The notes beneath the pieces were generated by a model. The model did not search any database, was not told the DNA's origin, and saw only the letters and a list, made by a program, of their open reading frames with translations. From the NCBI RefSeq assembly GCF_021130785.1, contig NC_060214.1:110377001-110441000 (forward strand): a stretch of 64,000 nt of DNA, given 5' to 3'. A program made the position numbers and the translations under genes. This DNA is from Homalodisca vitripennis (taxonomy: Eukaryota > Arthropoda > Insecta > Hemiptera > Cicadellidae). Within the stretch, counting starts at the first letter, position 1. Every line of letters begins with the position of its first letter. Below, piece by piece: positions 35,481 to 46,539 of this stretch.

Positions 35481-36088
35481 CCCATTTTACAATCTTGGAC
35501 AGTGACTGATGGTAAGACATGTATATCCTGTAATTATAGAAGCAGTATACTGGTCATAATGTGTTACGATACCACGCATTTTTAATAGATTTCACATTTG
35601 TGTTTTCACAACAATGGAAAGCAAAATTAAGAACGAAGTTGTACGAAATTCTAAAATATAAAGTCTCTAAAAACTGAGGTACTGGAGTATTTAAAAATTG
35701 TTTCAGTTACAGAAAAACTTATTACCGTAACAGAGAATCTTAGCAGTGATAAATGGTTATTTGGTTTAGATTATCTAGTAATATCGATATGGTGTTCTAT
35801 GCTTTATACATTCAAATTACAAATTGGTATTGCTCAATTAGTAGAAATAAATTAAACAATTATTTATAGCCAGATTTTATTTCTATATTCATGTTGACCT
35901 GTACTCGCATTTCCATATTTTTTAATGCTTCCTTTCCGAGCCATAAAATAAGGTAGATTAAGCGTTACTGAAATTTACGTTTTTTTTTTAGATATTTTTG
36001 CAATTAAATATAGCTAAACACTCTATGATTAAAAATAGCAAAGTGCAAATTATGTAGTCTGTTCTTTGAAATGATTCCTATACTTACT

Positions 36089-36119
<31 letters not shown>

Positions 36120-36590
36120 TTCCTAGGTAAAAAGTACGTGTTAAAGGGCATTGAAATCCTCACAACGTGTGTGCTTATTAAGTTAAAAATACTTCTCAAT
36201 GTACAGGAGTCGTTTTATTGCACTGTTCGATTTTAGTTAGGTTATTTTAAACTGCAATTAATTTTAAATCAATATGTTTAAGTAAAGATGTATTAATTGA
36301 TTCTAGTTTTGTATAAGTAATAAGTGAAATAATCAGGGTATCAGTTTTATTTAGATATGTCTGCGCTGTAGCTCTAGATCGGCAGGTCGTAAAGGCTTGG
36401 TACTTAAAAGCATCTTGGTCAAAGAAAAACCAATATTAATTTTTGGCTAAAAATGTTACAGGGCAACAAAGTTGCAAAAGTTTCCGCGATGAAACGATTC
36501 GATACATTGTTTTAAGCCCTTTGATTCTCCATTGTAATGATAAAAGATTTTGAATTTGCCAATTTCTCGTGAAATAATTAACTTTTCAAG
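35481..36590. other. AT-rich sequence, nothing recognised
   Basis: Includes a (TA)n run at 36091-36119. No gene or transposon is recognised. Confidence 0.4.
36091..36119. repeat. (TA)n microsatellite
   Basis: Uninterrupted TA run of about 29 bp. Confidence 0.95.
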
Positions 36591-36640
36591 ATCTGTTTTA
36601 TTAATAGCTAAGGTTGGTCCTTGTGGGACGCCCTATGAAA
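36480..36640 (-). pseudogene. Possible reverse-transcriptase scrap
   Basis: The minus strand at about 36615-36635 reads GVPQGPT, the conserved RT motif preceding the catalytic site, in a frame open for about 50 codons. After it, TDLEKLIISREIGKFKIF does not follow the family well, except that TDLEKL sits where the INDL motif is expected after a deletion. It is only a short motif match, next to the left border of the 255-bp array. Confidence 0.3.
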
Positions 36641-36661
36641 TAATTTTACGAATTTAAAGAG

Positions 36662-38178
36662 AGACAGTACAAGATAGAACAACATGTACAATGTTGCCAG
36701 CGGTGGTAAACAAGCCGAGAGTGGTTGTGGTGTGCGGGGGGTGTGGTATGTGGTGGACCGCCGAGTGTTTTGATTGTCTGTCACGCGAGCAGGACTCGGC
36801 TGCAGCCAGTTGTGGTCACGCCATCATCGTTTCCACTACCCGTACGACCACCTCCTCCTCTCCACATTCACACTCGCACAGCGGTGTCCGATATCCCCAT
36901 CAGCTGTTAATTATGTAGCGAGACAGTACAGGATAGAATAGTACAATGTTGCCAGCGGTGGTAAACAAGCCGAGAGTGGTTGTGGTGTGCGGGGGGTGTG
37001 GTATGTGGTGGACCGCCGAGTGTTTTGATTGTCTGTCACGCGAGCAGGACTCGGCTGCAGCCAGTTGTGGTCACGCCATCATCGTTTCCACTCCGTACGA
37101 CCACCTCCTCCTCTCCACATTCACACTCGCACAGCGGTGTCCGATATCCCCATCAGCTGTTAATTATGTAGCGAGACAGTACAGGATAGAATAGTACAAT
37201 GTTGCCAGTGGTGGTAAACAAGCCGAGAGTGGTTGTGGTTTGCGGGGGGTGTGGTATGTGGTGGACCGCCGAGTGTTTTGATTGTCTGTCACGCGAGCAG
37301 GACTCGGCTGCAAGCCAGTTGTGGTCACGCCATCATCGTTTCCACTCCGTACGACCACCTCCTCCTCTCTCCACATTCACACTCGCACAGCGGTGTCCGA
37401 TATCCCCATCAGCTGTTAATTATGTAGCGAGACAGTACAGGATAGAATAGTACAATGTTGCCAGCGGTGGTAAACAAGCCGAGAGTGGTTGTGGTGTGCG
37501 GGGGGTGTGGTATGTGGTGGACCGCCGAGTGTTTTGATTGTCTGTCACGCGAGCAGGACTCGGCTGCAGCCAGTTGTGGTCACGCCATCATCGTTTCCAC
37601 TTGTCCGTACGACCACCTCCTCCTCTCCACATTCACACTCGCACAGCGGTGTCCGATATCCCCATCAGCTGTTAATTATGTAGCGAGACAGTACAGGATA
37701 GAATAGTACAATGTTGCCAGCGGTGGTAAACAAGCCGAGAGTGGTTGTGGTGTGCGGGGGGTGTGGTATGTGGTGGACCGCCGAGTGTTTTGATTGTCTG
37801 TCACGCGAGCAGGACTCGGCTGCAGCCAGTTGTGGTCACGCCATCATCGTTTCCACTTGTACTGTCGTATGACCACCTCCTCCTCTCCACATTCACACTC
37901 GCACAGCGGTGTCTGATATCCCCATCAGCTGTTAATTATGTAGCGAGACAGTACAGGATAGAATAGTACAATGTTGCCAGCGGTGGTAAACAAGCCGAGA
38001 GTGGTTGTGGTGTGCGGGGGTGTGGTATGTGGTGGACCGCCGAGTGTTTTGATTGTCTGTCACGCGAGCAGGACTCGGCTGCAGCCAGTTGTGGTCACGC
38101 CATCATCGTTTCCACTTGTACTGTTGTATGACCACCTCCTCCTCTCCACATTCACACTCGCACAGCAGTGTCTAATTT
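36662..38178. repeat. Tandem array, ~255-bp GC-rich unit, six copies
   Basis: ATGTTGCCAG(C/T)GGTGGTAAAC begins at 36691, 36946, 37199, 37455, 37711 and 37971, so periods are 255, 253, 256, 256 and 260 bp. Units are otherwise nearly identical, ending CATCAGCTGTTAATTATG-TAGCGAGACAGTACAGGATA. Length changes concentrate at one site after CATCATCGTTTCCACT, which reads ACCCGTACG, CCGTACG, CCGTACG, TGTCCGTACG, TGTACTGTCGTATG and TGTACTGTTGTATG in order along the array. Each unit has a 60-83-codon plus frame starting at that ATG (MLPAVVNKPRVVVVCGG...), but the indels shift its C-terminal half. The last copy decays after CACAGCAGTGTCTAA. Confidence 0.97.
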
Positions 38179-38179
38179 A

Positions 38180-39340
38180 TCCTTGATGCATATCAAGAGT
38201 TTTCTTCTCTACGGTTTTTTTTAATGTTGCCCTTTTTAATTTCCGAAAAACGTCACTACTTCGAATCTAAATTTGATACATTTTTCGTACAGACGTCGTA
38301 ATACGACTAAACGTATTTTTTTTTTTACAAGGAAATATAAACAGAGAAAACTGCAACGGCATAACTCAAACAGTTTCTAAGTTATGTTTTAACAATAGTA
38401 AGAATATAATGTGTACTACTATATACACCAAAATAGACTATTGAGTTGGAGTTTACTTTTGATAATCTTCACCTATTTTGACATAACCCAAAATATTCCT
38501 CCCCTATTTCATAAACAACCAATATATTTAAGCAATCAGCCCGTAAAATGTTTATGCTTTTATTTTTAAAACACAGTGTTGTAAATACAAACTCCAAACT
38601 TGGCCACTCAACAAGATCCATCTTGATATTTGAGAACAGAGTATCTATGTGGCAATAGTGTGCTGTACAGATATAAAACAGATTGACTCATATTTATCGG
38701 AAAATTCTGTAGGTTCAAATAACGTATAGATAAGAAGAGATTCTAGATCAATGTTTTTTGGTGGACTTTGGCCCTCCCCCTCCCAAACAAAATTATAATC
38801 GTGTATAAGTTTTTGATACAAGATGTTTCAGAACAGTAAATATTTGCCAAGTAAGCTTAAACTTGTAAAAAGAAGTTCAGTGATAATGGATAATTTTCAT
38901 TAGGTTAAATAAATTATAAAAAATGCCTTTATGTTTTGGAACTGACTATCTAAATTGTAGTAACATATATTCTACCATATCGTAGCCATATCCTTTATAA
39001 AATACATACCAAACACTTCAAATATTATTAGCTAAGTTGATTGTAAAAGTCTAATCTCCTGATTAATTTCAGAATAATTTGAGCTCTAAGCTCAGCTTTG
39101 TGCGTTGGCCATAAAATCAGAGAGTAAAACATTTTTTTTAAATGCTTATTATATAAAACGAAATTCTTTGCAACATTCCCTTGTATTTTCTTGAATGGAT
39201 CCAATGATTTCAGTTCCATCTAAACAATTTTAGACCAGTGTGGGAAAATTATCAAGTCGAAGTCTGTAGTTTTATTAGTTGAAAACACTTATAGTTTAAT
39301 ATAATGGAGCCCTGTGATGATTTAAAGTCATAAACAGGCA
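38180..39340. other. AT-rich sequence, nothing recognised
   Basis: A 63-codon minus-strand frame (39028-39219) has a natural-looking mix of K, L and F residues and resembles neither a known domain nor a repeat. I cannot support calling it. Confidence 0.35.
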
Positions 39341-39351
39341 TAATAATATTC

Positions 39352-39402
39352 ATATATATATATATATATATTGTATATATATATATTCACAGTATATATA
39401 TA

Positions 39403-39433
<31 letters not shown>

Positions 39434-39437
39434 CTGT
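39352..39437. repeat. (TA)n tract with inverted CACAGTA/TACTGTG borders
   Basis: Three TA runs are joined; the right-hand portion is a perfect-looking cruciform candidate, CACAGTATATA ... TATATACTGTG (about 39388-39437). Confidence 0.85.
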
Positions 39438-39829
39438 GGTACTTTTCAAACGGATGTAGGTATACACATAGCTTCCCAGTTTTTGTTTGTACCTTTGGTA
39501 TTCGTTCTTTGAAATTATGAATTACTCGCGATAAAGTACATTGTACAGCCTTACGTTCCAATTTTTGTATGCTATATCATCCTATTTTCTTGATCCAGGA
39601 TAGGAATGATATATTTTCATATACCTAATCAGTATCGTATCCCTCATTATTGAAACACATGACCACTAAGTTCTCGATTGTTTTCTACCAAACATTTTCA
39701 ATTTGTGCTGGTGCTTTGAAGGTCTACTTGCAATGGTGACGGGCTTTCTGTATTGCACCCGTTTCCTCGAATTGAGTCACGGAGCGAATAGTTCGTTGAG
39801 TCATGTTAGTGCCCTACCCCTCTGTTTTT
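39438..39829. other. Unique sequence before the 164-bp array
   Basis: No repeat or gene recognised; less AT-rich toward its right end. Confidence 0.4.
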
Positions 39830-41345
39830 TCTCAGTAAATGTAGACTACAGAGGGTTACGAGGCTGAATATAACCAATAGAACATCTTCCAAAATCGTAC
39901 TTTAAGTAGGTAGTCACCGGGTAAGGAAATTCAGTTCCTAAATAATGAGCTAAGAGCGCTGTTATCTCAAGAAGTGAATTTTCGAGTAAATGTTAGACTA
40001 CAGAGAGTTAGGCCTACGAGGCTGAGCATAATCTATAAGATCATCTTCCAAAATTGTACTTTAGGTAGTCACCGGATAAGGAAATTCAGTCTCTAACTAA
40101 TGAGCAAAAAGCGTTGTTATCTCAAGAAGTGAATTGGAAAAATTCTGATAGAAGAGGTGAATGTTAGACTACAGAGGGTTACGAGGCTGAGCATAATCTA
40201 TAAGATCATCTTCCAAAATTGTACTTTAGGTAGTCACCGGATAAGGAAATTCAGTCTCTAACTAATGAGCAAAAAGCGTTGTTATCTCAAGAAGTGAATT
40301 GGAAAATTCTGATAGAAGAGGTGAATGTTAGACTACAGAGGGTTACGAGGCTGAGCATAATCTATAAGATCATCTTCCAAAATTGTACTTTAGGTAGTCA
40401 CCGGATAAGGAAATTCAGTCTCTAACTAATGAGCAAAAAGCGTTGTTATCTCAAGAAGTGAATTGGAAAATTCCTGATAGAAGAGGTGAATGTTAGACTA
40501 CAGAGGGTTACGAGGCTGAGCATAATCTATAAGATCATCTTCCAAAATTGTACTTTAGGTAGTCACCGGATAAGGAAATTCAGTCTCTAACTAATGAGCA
40601 AAGTGCGTTGTTATCTCAAGAAGTGAATTGGAAAAGTCTGATAGAAGAGGTGAATGTTAGACTACAGAGGGTTACGAGGCTGAGCATAATCTATAAGATC
40701 ATCTTCCAAAATTGTACTTTAGGTAGTCACCGGATAAGGAAATTCAGTCTCTAACTAATGAGCAAAGAGCGTTGTTATCTCAAGAAGTGAATTGGAAAAT
40801 TCTGATAGAAGAGGTAAATGTTAGACTACAGAGGGTTACGAGACTGAATATAACCAATTAGAACATCTTCCAAAATCGTACTTTAGGTAGCCACCGGATT
40901 AGGAAATTCCAGCCCTAACTAATGAGCAAAGAGTGTTCTTGTCTCAAGAAGTGAATTGGAAAATTCTGATAGAAGAGGTGAATATTAGGCTATAGAGAGT
41001 TACGAAACTGATCATAACCTCTAAGAACATCTTCCAAAATCGTACTTTAGGAAGCCACTGGATTAGGAAATTCCAGCCCTAACTAATGAGCAAAGAGTGT
41101 TCTTATCTCAAGAAGTGAACTGGAAAATTCTGATAGAAGAGGTGAATGTTAGGCTATAGAGAATTACGAAACTGATCATAACCTTATGATGTCTCTTAAA
41201 TCAGACGCTGGATAGGCATCGGATAAAGGAATCGAATCCATGTAAAATAAAGTTTTGTTATCTCATACAGTGAACTGTAAAAGAGTTAATGTTGGACTGA
41301 CGAGGGTTACTAGGCTTAGCATAACCTACATGAATATTTCCGTAC
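39830..41345. repeat. Tandem array, 164-bp unit, about nine copies
   Basis: GTGAATGTTAGACTACAGAG or variants begin at about 40157, 40321, 40486, 40650, 40814, 40978 and 41142, an exact 164-bp spacing apart from one 165. Two diverged units precede them (39836 and about 39986) and one heavily decayed unit follows (about 41283). The unit contains GGTTACGAGGCTGAGCATAA, ATCATCTTCCAAAATTGTAC, GGTAGTCACCGGATAAGGAA and GTTGTTATCTCAAGAAGTGA. Central copies are nearly identical and edge copies are most diverged, the usual result of unequal exchange. No frame persists across copies. Confidence 0.97.
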
Positions 41346-42415
41346 TTTGGGTAGACACCGCATAATGACATTCTATGAAAAATTAAAAAGTAAAGAGCAT
41401 TGACATGAGAAAACAATGGGAAAAACATGACACAAGAGGCGAAGTTGGAGTAGATAAATGAGTTAATTGAAGAACAACGGGCGGCGTTCCCATCGCCAGA
41501 CGTGCTTGCAAAAAGATTTGCATCAAACTGTTTTTTGAAATTATGATGACGCCCACACTAAACCTTGACTCTCTACTGGATATCTACATTCAACGAAGAT
41601 AATAATTTAAACTGTATAAAGTATGACAAACAATACCGGAATGTTTAGTTAGGAAATAAAGGCGAAGAATGGCCTTTGTTAAGTTCAGATAGATAAAAAG
41701 CTACCCCAGACGGATTAAGCAATAATCTACCGTTTTAACGATCCTAGTATTATTTATTCTTCAGGATGAGTAAAATCTTTACGGGACAAAAGTGGACATA
41801 CAGTACCTGTTACACCTTAACAGCATTATTTGACTTCATATTTTCAAGGAGTAATTAAGGATATGACTTGACTGTAATACGTACAACGGCAAAGGTAATT
41901 TGTCATAGAGCCTTGAATACGCAACTCATGCACGTCATAAATGCATCCAGATGCATTGCAGCGCATATAGACTTCCTCTCGACCTTTCCCGCGCTTATTG
42001 GGCCCTATCACTCATCTATACACGTTGTGTGTGCCTTTAGGGCTCAGAGAGGTGAGAAATGTGTGAAGGGCTTGCAACTACTCTTCATATTTCTAGAAGA
42101 TTGTTGTCCGCGAGTTTGTAAATTCCGACCAGACAACAAAACTTCTTGACCAAGGGTAATTTTCGATTACTGAAAGTACTTTTTATTCGTAATTTAAGTA
42201 TATAGTTTAGTTGTAGCCTAATATTATATCATTATGATGTGTTGGCACAATATATTAACGAAATAAAATCAACACTAGCTCATTTTGTGTGCTACTAAGT
42301 ATAATGCAATAGATCCATCTAAACTGATCTTTAACTCTCTTATATTACATTTTACAATTACGGTGCTTATATTTATTTTTTAATACTTAACATTGTAAAT
42401 CATATTAATATTATA
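41346..42415. other. Mostly unique sequence
   Basis: A 93-codon plus frame (41868-42149) crosses a balanced-composition patch but shows no domain; CATTGCAGCGCATATAGACT and GCGCTTATTGGGCCC lie within it. Otherwise AT-rich, nothing recognised. Confidence 0.35.
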
Positions 42416-42417
42416 AA

Positions 42418-42625
42418 TATAGAAGAATTGTCAAGGAAACAGGATTTTTCCGGACATTTGCCATCATTCAGTGATACAAAAATCAGTAACACAACGTTTC
42501 GAGTTCTGCAATCTGATCTCTTTTTCAGATAAATAACTAACCTAACGCAGAATTATGAACTAGTTTAAAATAAACAAATCAAACCAAAGCTTTGTGACAC
42601 GCGTATGTCAAGAATCACAAGCTGT
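42418..42625. repeat. Penelope-like dispersed repeat, copy C
   Basis: GAAGAATTGTCAAGGAAACA, TTTTTCCGGACATTTGCCAT, CATTCAGTGATACAAAAATC, CAGTAACACAACGTTTCGAG, CTGCAATCTGATCTCTTTTT and CTAACCTAACGCAGAATT run in the same order as copies A and B. ACGATGGCAAATGTCTAGAA at about 42645 begins an inverted second arm, giving the foldback layout seen at 45.1-45.5 kb. Confidence 0.7.
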
Positions 42626-42689
42626 GATAATATTTTATCTCTGAACGATGGCAAATGTCTAGAAAAATCTTTTTGTTTATTAGATGGGG

Positions 42690-42808
42690 ATTGAATTCCC
42701 TTATCCGGTGACAACCCTCAGACTCGTAAACCCTTTACGTTTTAGCATTTACCTCTTCTATCATGCCTTACAAATTCACTTCTTGAGATAACAACGCTGT
42801 TTAGAATT
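42690..42808 (-). repeat. Detached inverted copy of the 164-bp unit
   Basis: The reverse complement reads CAGCGTTGTTATCTCAAGAA, GTGAATTTG, GATAGAAGAGGTAAATG and GTTGTCACCGGATAAGGGAA. These are the 164-bp unit's words in order, about 1.3 kb beyond the array's right end and on the opposite strand. About 120 bp of the unit is present, with a deletion of the CATCTTCC region. Confidence 0.85.
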
Positions 42809-43320
42809 TGGAATTTTTATAAAAAATTGTTCAGCCGGTATATCGCCTATAATATACAAGAGTACCCTACAATTTCTCTTTTCAACCATAAAAAATTATT
42901 CTAAAACAAATAGAGGCCTGTGCCCAAGATCAATATTACTGAAATGAAAAAACAAATACAAATCATTTACTTTCCTCAATTGATCGAAAATTGACTTCAA
43001 CAGACTTCAGCTTCTTTGACCTTCAACATCACAAAATGCGGGAGATCAAGCAAAGACAAAGAGAGTTGACTAGTGATCAACTCTAACAACGACAGGAGCA
43101 CCTAAGAGGGGCATCCGTACTTGGGCAGCCTTGAATTATAAAACTATCAACCAGTTGTCCCCCGACTATCAGCGGAATCTGCAGGACAGAGCGGAGCGAA
43201 CGAGGCTATTAGAGGCGGGGCTAAATTGAATTTAGATTGGGCCTAAGTATGATTGCTAGGACCTCGGCTACTCTAATGTACAAACACAAGTTGATAATTA
43301 CGCAGATGACACAGCGCGAG
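42809..43320. other. Unique sequence
   Basis: Balanced composition from about 43070 to 43330 (GACAGAGCGGAGCGAACGAG, AGAGGCGGGGCTAAATTG). No gene or repeat recognised. Confidence 0.35.
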
Positions 43321-43364
43321 GCTTGGAAGCAATTGAAGCACCTGAAGTCAAAGCTAGGTGGCTA

Positions 43365-43800
43365 TTAATCGATACGGATTCTCGATATCTAAGTAATCGA
43401 TTATCGATTGATTTCAAAAAATTTATAATGAATGTTTCAATGAAATTTAGAATTAAGCTTACAATTGTGTGGCATTTGTTTTTAGTGAGTGATAAAAAAT
43501 TAAAATATTAATATTTGAATGTGTCTCAATTACGATTAAAATAATCGATGGTTGACAATCGATAGTATCGAATGAGCTGCCGCGCGTCACTCGACAGCAG
43601 CTGCGGTTCCGGTATTCAACTGTGTCTGTGAGACCAGTCGGTAATAACACGTATTAGGGGAACGTATGAATTGCGGGAATTGTGGGTAATTGAAGATTCC
43701 ACCGGCATTTGTAGAAATACCCGTCTCTGTGGCATTGGGGAACCTTGGATGGGTTGGTACGCCTGTAAGCGAGGAAACCAACAAGTAGTGGTCACCTGTG
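43365..43800 (+). promoter_or_regulatory. Candidate promoter-like segment with five ATCGAT sites
   Basis: ATCGAT palindromes occur at 43368, 43396, 43403, 43544 and 43558, some inside TATCGATT/AATCGATAG contexts like the insect DRE (TATCGATA) of housekeeping promoters. Immediately downstream the composition rises (GCTGCCGCGCGTCACTCGAC, AGCAGCTGCGGTTCCGG), as at a 5' exon, and possible splice-donor words follow (TCTGTGAGACC, GCCTGTAAGCG). No coding exon can be tied to it. A start site is an inference; ATCGAT clustering could also come from a decayed transposon end. Confidence 0.22.
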
Positions 43801-44490
43801 TATGAGGTGTTTTCGACTGTAATTTACCACTTCTGTAAGTTAATGGTGCAAACATGTACCTTTGTAACTGCTGAAATTTGTTACTTGTGTGCAATACACT
43901 GTTAGAAAATGTATATTATTTATGAAACTATAAAACCGTTGAATGTATACGGACATTTATGGTTGATTGGTTTCTGTATACTAAGTAGTTCATCTAAAAG
44001 TTTCAAAATTCTCACAAAACGAGTTTATGATGTCGATGATATGATGTAAATTTTTGTACTGCAATCAAAATGTATAATTTTAGCAACTGAAAGTGAATTT
44101 ATAATATTTATATAATTATAGTCGGGGGGAAATGTGAACTAGTCTATGGTTAATTAACCTTACTTTTGCTTCTTCCGATTTTTATCTTACTGTTTTTCTT
44201 CTTACATTCATCTTGAAATTGGTTGAGATAGGACAAATAAAGTGAATCACTAGTTTATTGATGGATTAGATAAAGACGTGGTCTTAAAATTTCTAAATAA
44301 TTATGACACAATATTTCAATGAGTACAAACCAATAAAAAGAAATGTAATATATTGATAATATTATTTTTTAAATCGTTTTAAAGTCTTCAAACTTTCTGT
44401 TGTATTTATTTTTAGCATAATTTTTTGTTTGTTTCTATTACTTCTGACTAAGCTTAGATGAGTATAAATTGTAAGCGTGCAAAAATATAA
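43801..44490. other. AT-rich sequence, nothing recognised
   Basis: No supported signal. Confidence 0.4.
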
Positions 44491-44491
44491 T

Positions 44492-44562
44492 GTCCGAACC
44501 GGGGTTCGAACCCGGGTCCCTAGAATGATGGGCTAAGTCCCTATCCCTAAGCTACCAGAGAC
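44492..44562 (-). ncRNA. tRNA-like sequence, probably a SINE head or tRNA pseudogene
   Basis: Read on the minus strand (71 nt) it begins GTCTCTGGTAGCTTAGGGAT and ends with a perfect T-arm: CCGGG, TTCGAAC, CCCGG. The internal promoter boxes are good: A-box-like GTAGCTTAGGGATAGG and B-box GGTTCGAACCC. However, the acceptor strands (GTCTCTG against TTCGGAC) mismatch at three positions, and the anticodon stem does not close cleanly around CCCATCA. So I do not call a functional tRNA and do not assign an anticodon. The AT-rich sequence on its 3' side could be a SINE body, but no second copy exists here to prove it. Confidence 0.5.
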
Positions 44563-45130
44563 TATTTACATCAAGTTTATAAGCATTGAATCGCAACTTC
44601 AACATAAATCTCTTAAGTATAATTTATCCCTTTTAAAATTACGCTTAAAAAAATTTAAAAACAAAAAAATTTAAAAATCAGACAATATAGTTCTTACACC
44701 AAATTAAAAATTAATGCAGCTACATTTCTTAACCAGAATCTGGAATAAATCAGAAGCGAATTTCAAAAGCTGTTAGAATATTAGAAGTGTTTACCTTGCC
44801 CCTGCTCCTAGCAGCGAAGGCCGCTCTGCGGTGACACTCGCACTGTGTCCAGAAAATGACGTGAGCTTACGTAATTGTGGAAATTACTCGTAATAGTCTG
44901 TCATTTAAATTACTCACCACCAAACTACCCAGGGGAAAATAACAATAATAACGGCAAATAAAATACCAACTGTAAGTAAAGACATGCATGATCATTGTAA
45001 TTCTGGCTTTCTTCTTACTACAACTAATTTACCATGCTGAACTCTTCTCTTGTCAATAGAGAAATGTTTGATTGAACATAAGGTTACAATTATTTAATAC
45101 TTTAAAAGTAATTGGTGAAATAATAAGTAC
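44563..45130. other. Unique sequence with a short GC-richer patch
   Basis: 44795-44870 is balanced to GC-rich (CCTTGCCCCTGCTCCTAGCA, AGGCCGCTCTGCGGTGACAC). The rest is AT-rich. Nothing recognised. Confidence 0.35.
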
Positions 45131-45134
45131 ATAA

Positions 45135-45525
45135 CTTCTTTGTTTGAAGTTTGTTTTTGATGATAAAAGGATTTTCCGGACATTTACCACTTTTTACCAT
45201 ATCAACTTCACTAACCATAAAACATGCAGACCTATTGTGACCTGTTTTCTGTTCAGTTTTAAAATTAATGTTTTGTTTAGTTTTTCATTAAGTGTATGTT
45301 TTAGAATTAGTGAGGTTGACACACAACATGGTGGTTGTGATTCCTGACTTACGCGTGTCACAACGCACTGGTATGATTAGTTTATTTTAATCTAGTTTGT
45401 AATTATGTGTTAGGTTAGTTATTTACCTGAAGAAGAGATCAGATTGCAGATCTCGAAACATCGTGTTACTGAGTTTTGGTATCCCTGAACGATGGTAAAT
45501 GTCCAGAAAAAATCCTGTTTTTTAA
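45135..45525 (-). repeat. Penelope-like dispersed repeat, fullest copy
   Basis: Opposite in orientation to copies A-C. From left: TTTGTTTGAAGTTTGTTTTT, GGATTTTCCGGACATTTACC, then, reading on, GGTTGTGATTCCTGACTTAC, GCGTGTCACAACGC, TAATTATGTGTTAGGTTAGT, TATTTACCTGAAGAAGAGAT, CAGATTGCAGATCTCGAAAC and GAACGATGGTAAATGTCCAG. The first 50 bp are the inverse of the last 50, so the copy is bounded by inverted terminal repeats of one sequence. The imperfect stem AGATC..GATCT beside GAAGAAGAG and CGAAAC is the hinge common to all copies. Non-coding. Confidence 0.68.
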
Positions 45526-46535
45526 CAAGTACATAACACCAGTAAACCTGGATCGTGAATTTTAAAGCGTGTTCACACTTGACAAACAGGCTTTGAAAAC
45601 AAAAACACATGGGTTATCATTAGATTACAAGATTACTCGAGGAAATGATTAGGTTTGTAATACTCGAAATCAGTCTACTGCAAAGAATAATTAATTACAA
45701 AAGGATTCGCTGACTTTTTCCAATGACAATTTAAAACATACACAAATTTCATCACTCTGTTTGTTAATGGGAACTTTCTAATACAGCTGAGATATGCGAA
45801 AGTCAGACCCCTTCGTAGCTATCAGCTGATTTCCTATCTCCCATACATTAATTTATCTATGTATAGTATTCTTTCCTAATAACAAATCTATCCCTATATA
45901 CACATCAGATTTAATTTGTTTTGCCAGTCCTATGTTCAAACAGCTGATTTTAACACCAATATGAGTTGTAAAATTGTGTTACTTTTCCTTATGGAAGAAT
46001 AATTACTGGACATGAATGTCAGATAACCTTTCAAAATATTTCGTACGATTTTTTGCATCGTGATGAAAAGTATCGTTCAATAATCGTCTCGAAAGTTTTT
46101 TTGCAGGTATTTTTCGAGACTAGTTGAGAAATGTACTATTACTGATAATGTTCAGCTATTTTTATTTTACTGTGATTTTCTCGGGTTTTGTAGTGCCATT
46201 TTGAAGCACAAGTATTATACATCTCTAGATTTCTTTTGAACAGAATTCGGTTTTAGTCCTTAAAAATATAATTTCTTACCTTGTGCAAAAAATGTGGGGG
46301 AATTATTCTAAATTTTTGAGATTAGGAAAATTCCAGCTTTGCAATTGCATATATTGCTAAAGCAAGAATACCACTGGGTTTCTTTTATGTACTGGCAGAA
46401 ATGTTTTTCCAATGTATAAACAAAAGGTCTTTGATCCATCAAAAAACCAACAGTGGTCTAAGAAAAGCTTTAGAGGCGTTAAGAGTAAAAGGCTCTGTTG
46501 TTGGTCAATGCTTCCAGATTTACTGTAGGATAAGA
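45526..46535. other. AT-rich sequence, nothing recognised
   Basis: No supported repeat or gene. Confidence 0.4.
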
Positions 46536-46539
46536 ACAT

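Noticed and set aside
36691..37966. Tandemly duplicated zinc- or cysteine-rich peptide genes
   Set aside because: The cysteine run comes from a GTGTGCGGGGGGTGTGG tract, and indels shift the C-terminal half between copies.
39028..39219. 63-codon minus-strand frame with natural-looking composition
   Set aside because: No motif of any transposon or cellular family is readable, and a frame of this length is expected by chance.
10340..41345. CRISPR array
   Set aside because: Repeats are contiguous tandem units without unique spacers, and the sequence is from an animal genome.
41868..42149. 93-codon plus-strand gene
   Set aside because: No recognisable domain, no start or splice context beyond chance, and no similarity to other sequences in the window.
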